The notes beneath the pieces are model-generated. The model saw nothing but the letters and a program-made list of their open reading frames with translations, ran no database searches and was not told the DNA's origin. DNA of 64,000 nt. Origin: JAPOXR01 sp965199765 (lineage in GTDB: Bacteria; Pseudomonadota; Alphaproteobacteria; Rhodobacterales; Rhodobacteraceae). The translations under genes were made by a program, and so were the position numbers. The DNA lies in assembly GCA_965199765.1 (NCBI GenBank), contig CBDATC010000001.1, positions 682,001 to 746,000 of the forward strand, read 5' to 3'. Shown here piece by piece: positions 26,346 to 34,350 of this stretch (position 1 is its first letter; each line of letters opens with the position of its first letter).

Positions 26346-27857
26346 TTATTGAACTGCGACCATGCGGCCATCTGCCATTGGTGAAACCTCGCCTCTGGAC
26401 TGAATGTAATCAAACAGCTGCGTGGTCATCAGGATTGCGGCGTTTTCATCCACGATGCGTGGTTTATCAGCCAGATTTGCATAACCGTCACCTCCGCCAG
26501 CAACGTAGTCATTGACAGCAAAATCGAACATTTTCGCCGTATCAATCGGTTCGCCGTTCACCAACACTTCCAGCACCCTGCTGCCCGGTTCGCGCGACGG
26601 ATCGTAGCGCACCATGGCTCCCGAAATATGCGGGAACCTTCCGGCGCCCTTCTCGATCTGACTGTATCCGTTCTCCAGAACATCAATAAAGTCCTGACCG
26701 GTAATCCGAAGGACAACTGTGCTGTTGCCGAACGGAAGTTCGCTGACGATGTCTCTGCGTGTCAGAACTGTTCCGGGATCATAAATCCGGTCGGCACGGA
26801 CACCTCCGCCATTCACCAGAGCCAAATCAGCTCCGGTTGCTTCACGGATCGCATCCGCCGCTAAGTTCCCGAATGCCGCTTCTTTACCGCGGATCGTGCT
26901 GCGGCGTGTATCCAGTTCGGTCAGCGTAACGCCAAGCTCAATATCCAGCTCCTTATCGAGCAAAGCGTTGAATTCATCGACTTTGGCTGCAAGAGCTTCG
27001 TTCGGCATAACGTGCAGAGTATCGATGATCCGATACTCGGCGCTCCACACAAACTCCATCTTGTCGTCGTCTTTGACTTCATCCAAGACAAGATCGACAG
27101 CCGTAACCCACTCCGCTTGTTCGCCGGATTCCGCGAATAGGATCTCACCGTCATATTCGGTGCGCAGGACATGATCGTCTCCGCTCAAAATAATGTCCAC
27201 GTCCCGCCGCTCCAAAAGCTCGCGGTCTTCCGCAATGTCAGTGTGAGCCAAAGCTATGACCAAGTTCGCGCCTTCTTCCCGGAGCTTGGAAGCTTCGCTC
27301 GCGGCCGTGTCCGCCGCATTTTCAATCATGACGTCACCAGGGCTTGACTTCACAAGCGTGCCAACGGTCGTCAGACCTAGGATGCCGATCTTGAACGGTC
27401 CAATATCGACCATGATTGACGGCGAAGCGCCCGCGATCACACTTCCACCGGGCTCGATATTGTTGGCGCCGAGCACTGGGAAGTTCGCTTCAGCGATCCG
27501 CTGGCGCGCGACATCCGGTCCAAAATCATACTCATGATTGCCAATGGCCATGGCTGTGAGGCCTAACGCGTTCAGGAACTCAATCATGTGAGCCCCCTCA
27601 TCAAATCCCGACATCAGCGATGGAGAAATCGTATCACCGCCAAAAGTCACAAGCACATGTCCGCCATTGGCGCGTTCATTTTCTATCACGGCCGCTAAGC
27701 GCGCAACTCCGCCCCGGCCATCGTCTTCGCTCATCCGATCAAGATCGTTAAAATGAACTATGGTTACGTTTTCCGCAGCAATCGCTGACATCGCTGTGCA
27801 GATTGCGCCGGCCGACAGCAGAACGGCCGCCAGAAAGGGGCTTTTGCAGGTTATCAT
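26346..27857 (-). CDS. Periplasmic 5'-nucleotidase / UshA-like metallophosphoesterase
   Basis: The 503-residue exported enzyme removes phosphate from nucleotides or related esters. The chosen ATG follows a GGAG site and begins a signal peptide (MITCKSPFLAAVLLSAGAIC to SAIAA). Metal-site motifs of the calcineurin-like domain are present: HFNDLDR, FGGDTISP, AIGNHEYDFG and later ALAHTD and GDDH. The C-terminal 5_nucleotid_C domain spans about residues 330-500 (LVNGGGVRAD, ELPFGNSTVV, NDYVAGGGDGY). In-frame sequence upstream of this start lacks signal-peptide character. It is followed by smc on the same strand with a 392-bp gap. Confidence 0.92.
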   Translation of the reverse strand: MITCKSPFLAAVLLSAGAICTAMSAIAAENVTIVHFNDLDRMSEDDGRGGVARLAAVIENERANGGHVLVTFGGDTISPSLMSGFDEGAHMIEFLNALGLTAMAIGNHEYDFGPDVARQRIAEANFPVLGANNIEPGGSVIAGASPSIMVDIGPFKIGILGLTTVGTLVKSSPGDVMIENAADTAASEASKLREEGANLVIALAHTDIAEDRELLERRDVDIILSGDDHVLRTEYDGEILFAESGEQAEWVTAVDLVLDEVKDDDKMEFVWSAEYRIIDTLHVMPNEALAAKVDEFNALLDKELDIELGVTLTELDTRRSTIRGKEAAFGNLAADAIREATGADLALVNGGGVRADRIYDPGTVLTRRDIVSELPFGNSTVVLRITGQDFIDVLENGYSQIEKGAGRFPHISGAMVRYDPSREPGSRVLEVLVNGEPIDTAKMFDFAVNDYVAGGGDGYANLADKPRIVDENAAILMTTQLFDYIQSRGEVSPMADGRMVAVQ

Positions 27858-28187
27858 TTTTGTGGTCTCCGTATCGTTAGGATCATCGCTTAGAACCTCT
27901 CTTTTGTGGGTCGACTGCATTTCTCCGAAATTTAGGTCAAAATCAATCGTCAATTTGTGAAGATATGAGGACAATCCTAAAAAAACTCTGTCGGTTGAAA
28001 TTAAGGAAATGCGTTCAGCGCCAGACTATATCGCCGTATTCTGTCCTAGGATCGGCAAACTGTGAAGTAACTTAGCCGCCGCCGGGAGCTCCGATCAAAA
28101 CACTGTCTTGCCTTCCTTGAAGGCTGTTCACTTGAATGCAAAGCCGTTAATATCCTACTGACTGCTGTCAAATAGGAGAGTTTTTAC
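27858..28187. other. Divergent intergenic region, nucleotidase / rhodanese
   Basis: No gene is visible in these 330 bp. The left part encodes in-frame sequence upstream of the nucleotidase start but has no signal-peptide character. The right end has a good ribosome-binding site (ATAGGAGAG) 8 bp before the rhodanese ATG. Both promoters should lie here; no terminator or riboswitch was recognised. Confidence 0.4.
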
Positions 28188-29117
28188 ATGAAACGACTTA
28201 CAGCAGCCGCGCTTGCCGTGACCGGTCTTATCGGCAGTGCCTCCGCAGGCACCTACGGCCCCTTGGTTTCGCCGCAGGAATTGTCGGCGATTTTGGATAA
28301 AACCAATCCAGTCATTCTGGATATTCGCGGCGACGCGTACGGCGAAGGCCATATTCCAGGAGCGATATCAGCCCCTTATGGTCTCTTCAGAGGACCGAAA
28401 TCCAATCCCGGTCAGTTGCTTGAAGCTGCGACCTATGAAGAAAGATTCGAGGCTTTAGGACTGAATTTCGAAAAACCGATCGTCATCGTGCATGAAGGCG
28501 ATTCGGGCTCGAATTTCGGAGCGGCGGCGCGGGTTTACTGGACGCTGAAATCGTCGGGTTTCACCGACTTGGCGATCTTGAACGGCGGCAAGCTGGCTTG
28601 GGAAAGCGCCGGATTTCCAATTTCCACACAAGCCGCGGTCCCCATCCCATCAGAGCTTGACATTGTGTTTTCCGGCCAATGGACCGCGACTACTCCCGAG
28701 GTGGCAGCGCTGGCTGAGGATGGAGACGGTGCGGTGTTGATCGATGCCCGGTTTGAAGAATTCTACGAAGGTGAGAGAAAACACAACGCAGCGGCCAAAC
28801 CCGGCACGGTCGCAGGTGCTATCAATTACCCTCAAACAAATTTCTTCGGATCGGACCCAGCTTTGTTGAGCGAAAAGTTTGACGCTGCTGCGTTGAAAAC
28901 AGAACTTGGCATATCAGATGGCGCCGATGTGGTATCGTTTTGCAATACCGGCCACTGGGCAGCAACCAGCTGGTTCGCCTTGTCAGAAGTTGCTGAAATT
29001 CAAAATGTGCGGCTCTATCCTGGATCAATGGTTGAGTATTCGAATGCCGATCAGCCAATGGATAACGCACCGGGCCTGTTAAGGAATCTCGCCAAGCAAT
29101 TGTTGAATGACGGATAA
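28188..29117 (+). CDS. Exported tandem rhodanese (sulfurtransferase)
   Basis: This 309-residue protein starts with a signal peptide (MKRLTAAALAVTGLIGSASA) and has two rhodanese domains. The N-terminal one (about 25-150) keeps the fold motifs ILDIRGDAYGEGHIPGAI, but its loop EGDSGSN has no cysteine. The C-terminal one carries the probable catalytic C252 in SFCNTGHWAA. This matches thiosulfate- or polysulfide-handling periplasmic sulfurtransferases. The next gene, 24 bp on, is a YeeE/YedE-type transporter, so the pair probably feeds reduced sulfur (thiosulfate is the family precedent) into the cell. Confidence 0.9.
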   Translation: MKRLTAAALAVTGLIGSASAGTYGPLVSPQELSAILDKTNPVILDIRGDAYGEGHIPGAISAPYGLFRGPKSNPGQLLEAATYEERFEALGLNFEKPIVIVHEGDSGSNFGAAARVYWTLKSSGFTDLAILNGGKLAWESAGFPISTQAAVPIPSELDIVFSGQWTATTPEVAALAEDGDGAVLIDARFEEFYEGERKHNAAAKPGTVAGAINYPQTNFFGSDPALLSEKFDAAALKTELGISDGADVVSFCNTGHWAATSWFALSEVAEIQNVRLYPGSMVEYSNADQPMDNAPGLLRNLAKQLLNDG

Positions 29118-29141
29118 CTTCGAATGGCTCCGTAGTCTGCC

Positions 29142-30227
29142 ATGAGACACGCGGGGCTAATTATTGCGGCGGTGGTGGCGATCACCGCCGTAACGGTATT
29201 TTCCGGCATACGCTACGGAATGCTGCTGACGGTCGGGATCGGCTTCGGATTAGTCTTGGAGGGGCTGCGTTTCGGTTTTGCCGGCCCATGGAGGGCGATG
29301 ATCCTGAACCGCAATGCATCCGGCATGCTGGGTCAGCTTCTGGCAATTGCGTTAACGGCAACCGTGGCTCTCCCTCTCCTGCAAATTGGTCAAAATGAAA
29401 TAGGCGGAGCCGAGGCTCCGATCGGCTGGGCTATGATCGTCGGAGCGTTTTTCTTCGGGATCGCCATGCAGGTGGTGCTCGCCTGCGGGTCCGGCACATT
29501 AGTGAATGCAGGTTCTGGCAATCTCGTCAGTTTGATCGCGCTGCCATTCTTTGCCATCGGGAGCTTTATGGGCGCTTATCACTTGATCTGGTGGACTAAT
29601 CTTGGTTCGATACCGGCCGTTGCAGTTTCCGGCGTTTCCGGAATCATCCTCACGCTGTGCGGGCTTGCAGCCGTCGCTGCTTTGCTGCTTTGGAAATCAA
29701 AGCCCCAACACCGACGAATCCCACGCAACTATGTCATCGCCGCGGCATTGCTGGCCGTTCTCGCGATCGCCAATCTTGCCATTGCCGGACAACCGTGGGG
29801 TGTTGTGTATGGTCTGGGCCTCTGGACCGCAAAAGTTGTCAATGCAGCGGGTCATGATCTGACAGCGTCCGCATATTGGGCAGCCCAGAGCAGTGTCGTT
29901 CGGGTCGAAAGCAGTGTGCTGACCGACTATACCTCGCTGACCAATTTCGGAATCATTCTCGGCGCATTCTTTGTCTCCGCATGGCGGAGCGGAGGACTGA
30001 GTCAAAGGCTGCCGAAATTGCCTGTGCGAGCTTGGATCGCAGCGGTGGTTTCAGGCTTCGTTCTTGGTTATTGCGCACGGTTGGCATTTGGGTGCAATGT
30101 CGGTGCATTCTTTTCTGGTATCTCGACCGGAAGTGTGCATGGTTGGGTGTGGTTTGCATCGGCATTCGCAGGCGCTTTAGTCGGAGTGCGATTGCGGCCT
30201 GTGTTTGGTCTGGAGACAAAAAAATGA
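29142..30227 (+). CDS. YeeE/YedE-family sulfur transporter
   Basis: The 361-residue, highly hydrophobic inner-membrane protein carries both family repeats: CGSGTLVNAGSGNLVSLIAL (about residues 113-132) and FGCNVGAFFSGISTGSVHGW (about 314-333). The conserved cysteines in these repeats are used by the characterised thiosulfate importer TsuA. It sits just after a periplasmic rhodanese and overlaps a following small gene by an ATGA, so the three genes form one unit. Substrate assignment to thiosulfate or a similar sulfur compound is by family and context. Confidence 0.88.
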   Translation: MRHAGLIIAAVVAITAVTVFSGIRYGMLLTVGIGFGLVLEGLRFGFAGPWRAMILNRNASGMLGQLLAIALTATVALPLLQIGQNEIGGAEAPIGWAMIVGAFFFGIAMQVVLACGSGTLVNAGSGNLVSLIALPFFAIGSFMGAYHLIWWTNLGSIPAVAVSGVSGIILTLCGLAAVAALLLWKSKPQHRRIPRNYVIAAALLAVLAIANLAIAGQPWGVVYGLGLWTAKVVNAAGHDLTASAYWAAQSSVVRVESSVLTDYTSLTNFGIILGAFFVSAWRSGGLSQRLPKLPVRAWIAAVVSGFVLGYCARLAFGCNVGAFFSGISTGSVHGWVWFASAFAGALVGVRLRPVFGLETKK

Positions 30228-30388
30228 CGCGCCGAGTCACCGCCGCTGCAGCGCTTGGTCTGATTGTTGCGGTGCTGGTGTTTGATCTGACAACCGCTGG
30301 GGTTAACCCATTCAATGCGCCAGCGCCTTTCGCCTTGGGTTCAAATGTGAAGGGCGGCGGAGCGTTTTGCGGCGAACTGCCGAGTTAG
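30224..30388 (+). CDS. Small membrane-anchored protein coupled to the YeeE transporter
   Basis: A 54-residue open frame starts inside an ATGA overlap with the transporter stop codon, the usual sign of translational coupling. It has a basic start (MTRR), one hydrophobic helix (VTAAAALGLIVAVLVFDL) and a short glycine-rich tail ending GGGAFCGELPS with a single cysteine. No domain was recognised. It could be an accessory subunit or a sulfur-accepting partner of the rhodanese-YeeE pair; this is inference from position and the cysteine. Confidence 0.6.
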   Translation: MTRRVTAAAALGLIVAVLVFDLTTAGVNPFNAPAPFALGSNVKGGGAFCGELPS

Positions 30389-30707
30389 CGGATTGCCGCG
30401 ATCCCCCGTCCAACTCGCCGAGAGTGCTTTACGACGCAAGGAAGTCCATCATCACTCATATTGGAACGACGACCGACGATTTCGCAATGCAGCGCGTTTG
30501 ATTGGAATTGCACATTGCGCCGATTGACCACTGGGTTCAGATTTTGAGTTTCTACTGAATAACCGAAGATTGATTTGAGCGCTTGATCGGTCAGCTGTCC
30601 GTGAGATGCTTGCGTTTCACGGTGTTCATTAGATCTGCTTTCGGATAGACGCACACGGATCGGACAGTTAGGATTGTCGGTTTCGCGAATGCGCTGGGCG
30701 CATCCAT
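30389..30707. other. Intergenic region before the MFS gene
   Basis: I see no supportable gene in these 319 bp. A minus-strand frame is open across it (it includes ALKSIFGYSVETQNLNPVVN) but has no ATG near its start, no ribosome-binding site and no known family, and it would run head-on into the MFS gene. Promoter elements were not clear. Confidence 0.35.
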
Positions 30708-31991
30708 ATGGAGTCGAAGGATAGTTCAAGCATGAACGAAACGGCAGCGCGCCCAAGCCAATCAGCTCTGATCACTCCGGTGCTTCTCGCTGGCTGCTTT
30801 ATCATTCTGATCAGTTTTGCAATTCGAGCCAGTTTTGGGGTTTTTCAAATACCGATTGCAGAGGAATTCGGTTGGGCTCGAACAGAGTTTTCATTCGCCA
30901 TAGCCATACAGAACCTCGCATGGGGGCTTGGGCAACCGCTCTTTGGCGCTGTGGCCGAGCGGATTGGCGACCGTGTAGCCATCATCCTCGGCGTGCTGGT
31001 CTATGTGACCGGTCTTGTTTTATCAGCTTTCGCCACGACACCCGGCGCTCATCAGCTGCTTGAATTTCTTGTCGGCATGGGCGTAGCCGGCACTGGATTC
31101 GGCGTCATTCTCGCGATCGTCGGGCGATCCAGTTCGGATGACAACCGATCATTGTCGCTTGGCATTGCGACCGCCGCCGGTTCCGGTGGTCAAGTCATAG
31201 GCCCGCCGGCGGCAGAGTGGCTGCTGACTTTTGTCTCATGGCAGACCGTGTTTCTGATTTTTGCCGCCGCGATCATCTTAACTTTAGCAGTGCTGCCGAT
31301 GATCCGCGCACCGAAGCTGGCATCCCGCACTCAACTCGAAGAGTCCATGGGAGAGGTTTTGCTAAAAGCCTTTCGCGACCCCTCTTACACATTGATATTC
31401 GTTGGATTCTTTTCCTGCGGTTACCAATTGGCTTTCATCACCGCTCATTTTCCAGCCTTCGTCACCGAAATGTGCGCAGCGATTAATCCGGCGGGGTTTC
31501 TTCATTCGGTGGGCGTGACCACGACATCCGCGCTTGGCGCTGTATCCATCGCCTTAATCGGAATTGCCAACATCGCTGGCACCGTCTTGGCCGGGTGGCT
31601 CGGTAAATTCTATGCCAAGAGATATTTGCTGGCATTGATTTATACGGGCAGAACTATCGCCGCCGCAGTTTTCATTGTCCTTCCAATCACGCCGACTTCC
31701 GTGGTTCTGTTCTCCATCGTCATGGGCGCGCTTTGGCTCGCGACGGTCCCGCTGACCAGCGGATTGATCGCTCATATCTATGGGCTGCGCTACATGGCAA
31801 CACTGTACGGCATCATTTTTGTGGCGCATCAACTCGGTGGCTTCGCCGGAGTTTGGCTTGGCGGCATCCTGTACGACGCGTATGGAAATTACGACTTGGT
31901 GTGGTGGATAGGCGTTGGCGTCGGCGCGCTCTCGGCAATTGTTCATTTACCGGTCAATGAGCGTCCGATCGCAGACCGCGCGGCAGCATAA
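30708..31991 (+). CDS. Major facilitator superfamily transporter
   Basis: This 427-residue, 12-helix carrier resembles the monocarboxylate / oxalate-formate group (N-terminal IRASFGVFQIPIAEEFGWAR and the loop AERIGDRVAI between helices 2 and 3). The start could be the ATG at 30708 or the one at 30732 (MNETAARPSQ), which is preceded by GAAGGA. Helix and loop order are complete and no frameshift is seen. It converges on an ornithine-cyclodeaminase-like gene 86 bp away. The transported compound cannot be told from sequence; a small organic anion is most likely by family. Confidence 0.85.
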   Translation: MESKDSSSMNETAARPSQSALITPVLLAGCFIILISFAIRASFGVFQIPIAEEFGWARTEFSFAIAIQNLAWGLGQPLFGAVAERIGDRVAIILGVLVYVTGLVLSAFATTPGAHQLLEFLVGMGVAGTGFGVILAIVGRSSSDDNRSLSLGIATAAGSGGQVIGPPAAEWLLTFVSWQTVFLIFAAAIILTLAVLPMIRAPKLASRTQLEESMGEVLLKAFRDPSYTLIFVGFFSCGYQLAFITAHFPAFVTEMCAAINPAGFLHSVGVTTTSALGAVSIALIGIANIAGTVLAGWLGKFYAKRYLLALIYTGRTIAAAVFIVLPITPTSVVLFSIVMGALWLATVPLTSGLIAHIYGLRYMATLYGIIFVAHQLGGFAGVWLGGILYDAYGNYDLVWWIGVGVGALSAIVHLPVNERPIADRAAA

Positions 31992-32077
31992 TTTGAACCA
32001 TCCGCCGCGTGCCGAACAAAGAAGCTGGTTCCTATTCGGTTTCCGCTTTCAAAAAATTGGCAATGCGAAGACAGCAA

Positions 32078-33004
32078 TCAACGGCTTTGCCATTTCCGCA
32101 ATATATAGTTGGCTGTCATAAGATCAAGGTGAGCTCCACCGCCGTTCTTGAACAGCGTTATGCAGTCTGAAGCGGACCTTTCAAAAGCGCCGGAATTCAG
32201 ATCATAGAAATCCGCCACGACATCATCTCGTGAAATAATGCCTTGGCCCAACGGGATTTTGAGTTCGCCGATATGGTCAAGAGTTGATTCTCGGCTGTCG
32301 ACAAATATTCTTGAGGCTCTAAGCGCGTCATCGTCAACCTCCCGCATATCGGGTCTGTATGCGCCGATCAGGTCTAGGTGAGTGCCGGGACGAAGCCATG
32401 TTCCTTTGATGATCGGGGCAGTCGAGATCGTCGCGCATGCAACGATATCTGACCGGTGAACGGATTCCGCAAGATCGACCGCAGCTTGAATTGAAACCGT
32501 ATCCGAATAGTCGGCCGCCATTTGACAGGCGCGGGATTCCGTTCGGTTCCAAATCAGAAATTCAGCCGCGGGAAACAACGCCGAATAAGCCTCTACCAAA
32601 GAACGGGCTACCGTTCCCGCACCCACGATCAAGATGGTTGACGAGTTCGGCCGCGCCAGCCTTCTGGCGGCCAGCATTGAATCTCCCGCTGTTTTCCACT
32701 TCGTCACCAGTTTGAAGTCCAAGAGCGCGGTCAATTGACCGGTCTCATCGTCAAAAAGCGTGACCGCGCCTGTAGTGGTTGGAAGACCTCGGCGGGAATT
32801 CGACGGAACCACAAATGCTGTCTTGACCGCGCTGCCGATGCCGTCGATCCAAGCGGCCCGGGATAAGAGTGTGTCGTTTCTCCTCCAAAGAAGCTGATCA
32901 CCGATTTCTGCTTTGGCAAATTGATGACCGGCGGCCAATGCATCGGTGATCTCGAACCAATCCAAAAGCGGATCCGCTGCTTTAAAGTCGACGATCTCAA
33001 CCAT
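32078..33004 (-). CDS. Ornithine cyclodeaminase / mu-crystallin family dehydrogenase
   Basis: The 308-residue NAD(P)-dependent protein belongs to the ornithine cyclodeaminase, alanine dehydrogenase and ketimine reductase family. It has the RRGLPTTTGAVTLFDDETGQ region, the lysine-rich substrate segment LLDFKLVTKWKTAGDS, the Rossmann loop ILIVGAGTVARSLVEAY, and the C-terminal DLIGAYRPDMREVDDD motif. I use the ATG at 33004, preceded by GGAAG, rather than the ATG at 33070. It is divergent from an M20 deacetylase gene, which together would suit amino-acid catabolism. The exact reaction is unresolved. Confidence 0.88.
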   Translation of the reverse strand: MVEIVDFKAADPLLDWFEITDALAAGHQFAKAEIGDQLLWRRNDTLLSRAAWIDGIGSAVKTAFVVPSNSRRGLPTTTGAVTLFDDETGQLTALLDFKLVTKWKTAGDSMLAARRLARPNSSTILIVGAGTVARSLVEAYSALFPAAEFLIWNRTESRACQMAADYSDTVSIQAAVDLAESVHRSDIVACATISTAPIIKGTWLRPGTHLDLIGAYRPDMREVDDDALRASRIFVDSRESTLDHIGELKIPLGQGIISRDDVVADFYDLNSGAFERSASDCITLFKNGGGAHLDLMTANYILRKWQSR

Positions 33005-33183
33005 TCTTGCTTCCAAAACTTCAACCAATTGCAACTTCGAGATCAGGCGCTTGGCGTCCCTGCCCTGCATTCATGCACCCTACATTCGTCGGCGCCGCAG
33101 TCCAATGACCGGCTTTCTCAGGTTGCTTCCATTGATAATGGCCGTATATGCTTCAGAAGCTGAATGCAGCCAGAAAGAATCAC

Positions 33184-34350
33184 ATGAACAGCTTTCAATT
33201 GCTTGAACGGCTTGTGGCATTTCCGACGATCAGCCGCGACAGCAATCTCGACTTGATTGAATTCACCCGCTGGTTTTTGACCGAGAACGGGGCGGAATGC
33301 AGACTGGTGCATAACGAAGATCATAACAAAGCCAATTTGTTTGCCTCAATCGGGCCGAAGGAAAAACCCGGTGTCATGCTTTCAGGCCACACAGACGTGG
33401 TTCCAGTTGACGGCCAGCGTTGGGCATCCGACCCATTCCATCTTTCCCAGAGCAGTGATTTACTCTTCGGCCGTGGGACCACCGATATGAAAGGATTCTT
33501 GGCGTGCGCGCTCAATGCCGCCGCGCTCGCCTCAACCAAACGTTTGGCAACTCCGCTTTGGCTGGCCTTTTCGTATGATGAGGAAATTGGGTGCGTTGGG
33601 GTCAGGCGACTGATCGACGTCATGACGGCGGATGGCATGAAACCGCTGTGCTGTGTCGTAGGCGAACCCACTTCAATGCAAGTGGCGACGGGCCATAAGG
33701 GAAAGACCGCTTTGCAAGCTGCGTGCACAGGACGGGCCGCCCACACGGCCTTCGCCCCGAATGCTCTGAACGCGCTGCATCTCGCCTGTGACTTTGTTGG
33801 AATTCTGCGCGACTTACAGTGCCAACTTGAAGCGGACGGAGCCTCGGATTCCGACTTTGAGGTTCCCTTCACAACGGTTCACGCCGCCAAAATCTCCGGT
33901 GGTGTCGCCGCCAATATCGTGCCCGCGGACGCGACTGTCGATTTCGAAATCAGAAACCTGCAAGAGGACAATCCTGCAGACCTCATTCAAACCCTGCGGG
34001 ACAGTGCGGCGCGGATCGCCGCCAATGCCAAAAAATCCGCGCCGGAAGCCGACATCTCAATTCATGTCACGAATTCCTACCCGGGACTCTCCACCAATCC
34101 AAATGAAACCATCGTCCCATTTGTTCAGTCTCTTGCCAACGGTAATTCTGTGACGAAAGTCGCCTTCGGCACCGAAGCCGGACTTTTTTCCGAGCGCCTC
34201 GGCACACCAACGGTGATTTGCGGACCTGGATCAATGGATCAGGGACACAAACCCGATGAATTCATCAGCCGCCAGCAGATGGAATTGTGCGACGCAATGC
34301 TTTCAGCCTTGGTCGACCGCTTGGTTGAAGGCATGCCCCCGGTCAGTTGA
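33184..34350 (+). CDS. M20 deacetylase, acetylornithine deacetylase (ArgE) type
   Basis: The 388-residue zinc hydrolase shows the family metal and catalytic motifs in order: SGHTDVVPVD, GRGTTDMKGF, the general-base pair DEEIGC, VVGEPT, and the C-terminal histidine in MDQGHKPDEFI. It removes acetyl or similar groups from an amino-acid nitrogen, with acetylornithine the family reference. The central dimerisation domain is at about 175-290. I chose the ATG giving MNSFQLLERLVAFPTISRDS; an upstream in-frame ATG at 33148 is possible. It overlaps the ABC exporter gene by 8 bp, tail to tail. Confidence 0.87.
   Translation: MNSFQLLERLVAFPTISRDSNLDLIEFTRWFLTENGAECRLVHNEDHNKANLFASIGPKEKPGVMLSGHTDVVPVDGQRWASDPFHLSQSSDLLFGRGTTDMKGFLACALNAAALASTKRLATPLWLAFSYDEEIGCVGVRRLIDVMTADGMKPLCCVVGEPTSMQVATGHKGKTALQAACTGRAAHTAFAPNALNALHLACDFVGILRDLQCQLEADGASDSDFEVPFTTVHAAKISGGVAANIVPADATVDFEIRNLQEDNPADLIQTLRDSAARIAANAKKSAPEADISIHVTNSYPGLSTNPNETIVPFVQSLANGNSVTKVAFGTEAGLFSERLGTPTVICGPGSMDQGHKPDEFISRQQMELCDAMLSALVDRLVEGMPPVS

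Noticed and set aside
30385..30756. 123-codon minus-strand frame opposite the start of the MFS gene
   Set aside because: It starts with TTG inside the MFS gene, lacks a ribosome-binding site and resembles nothing known.
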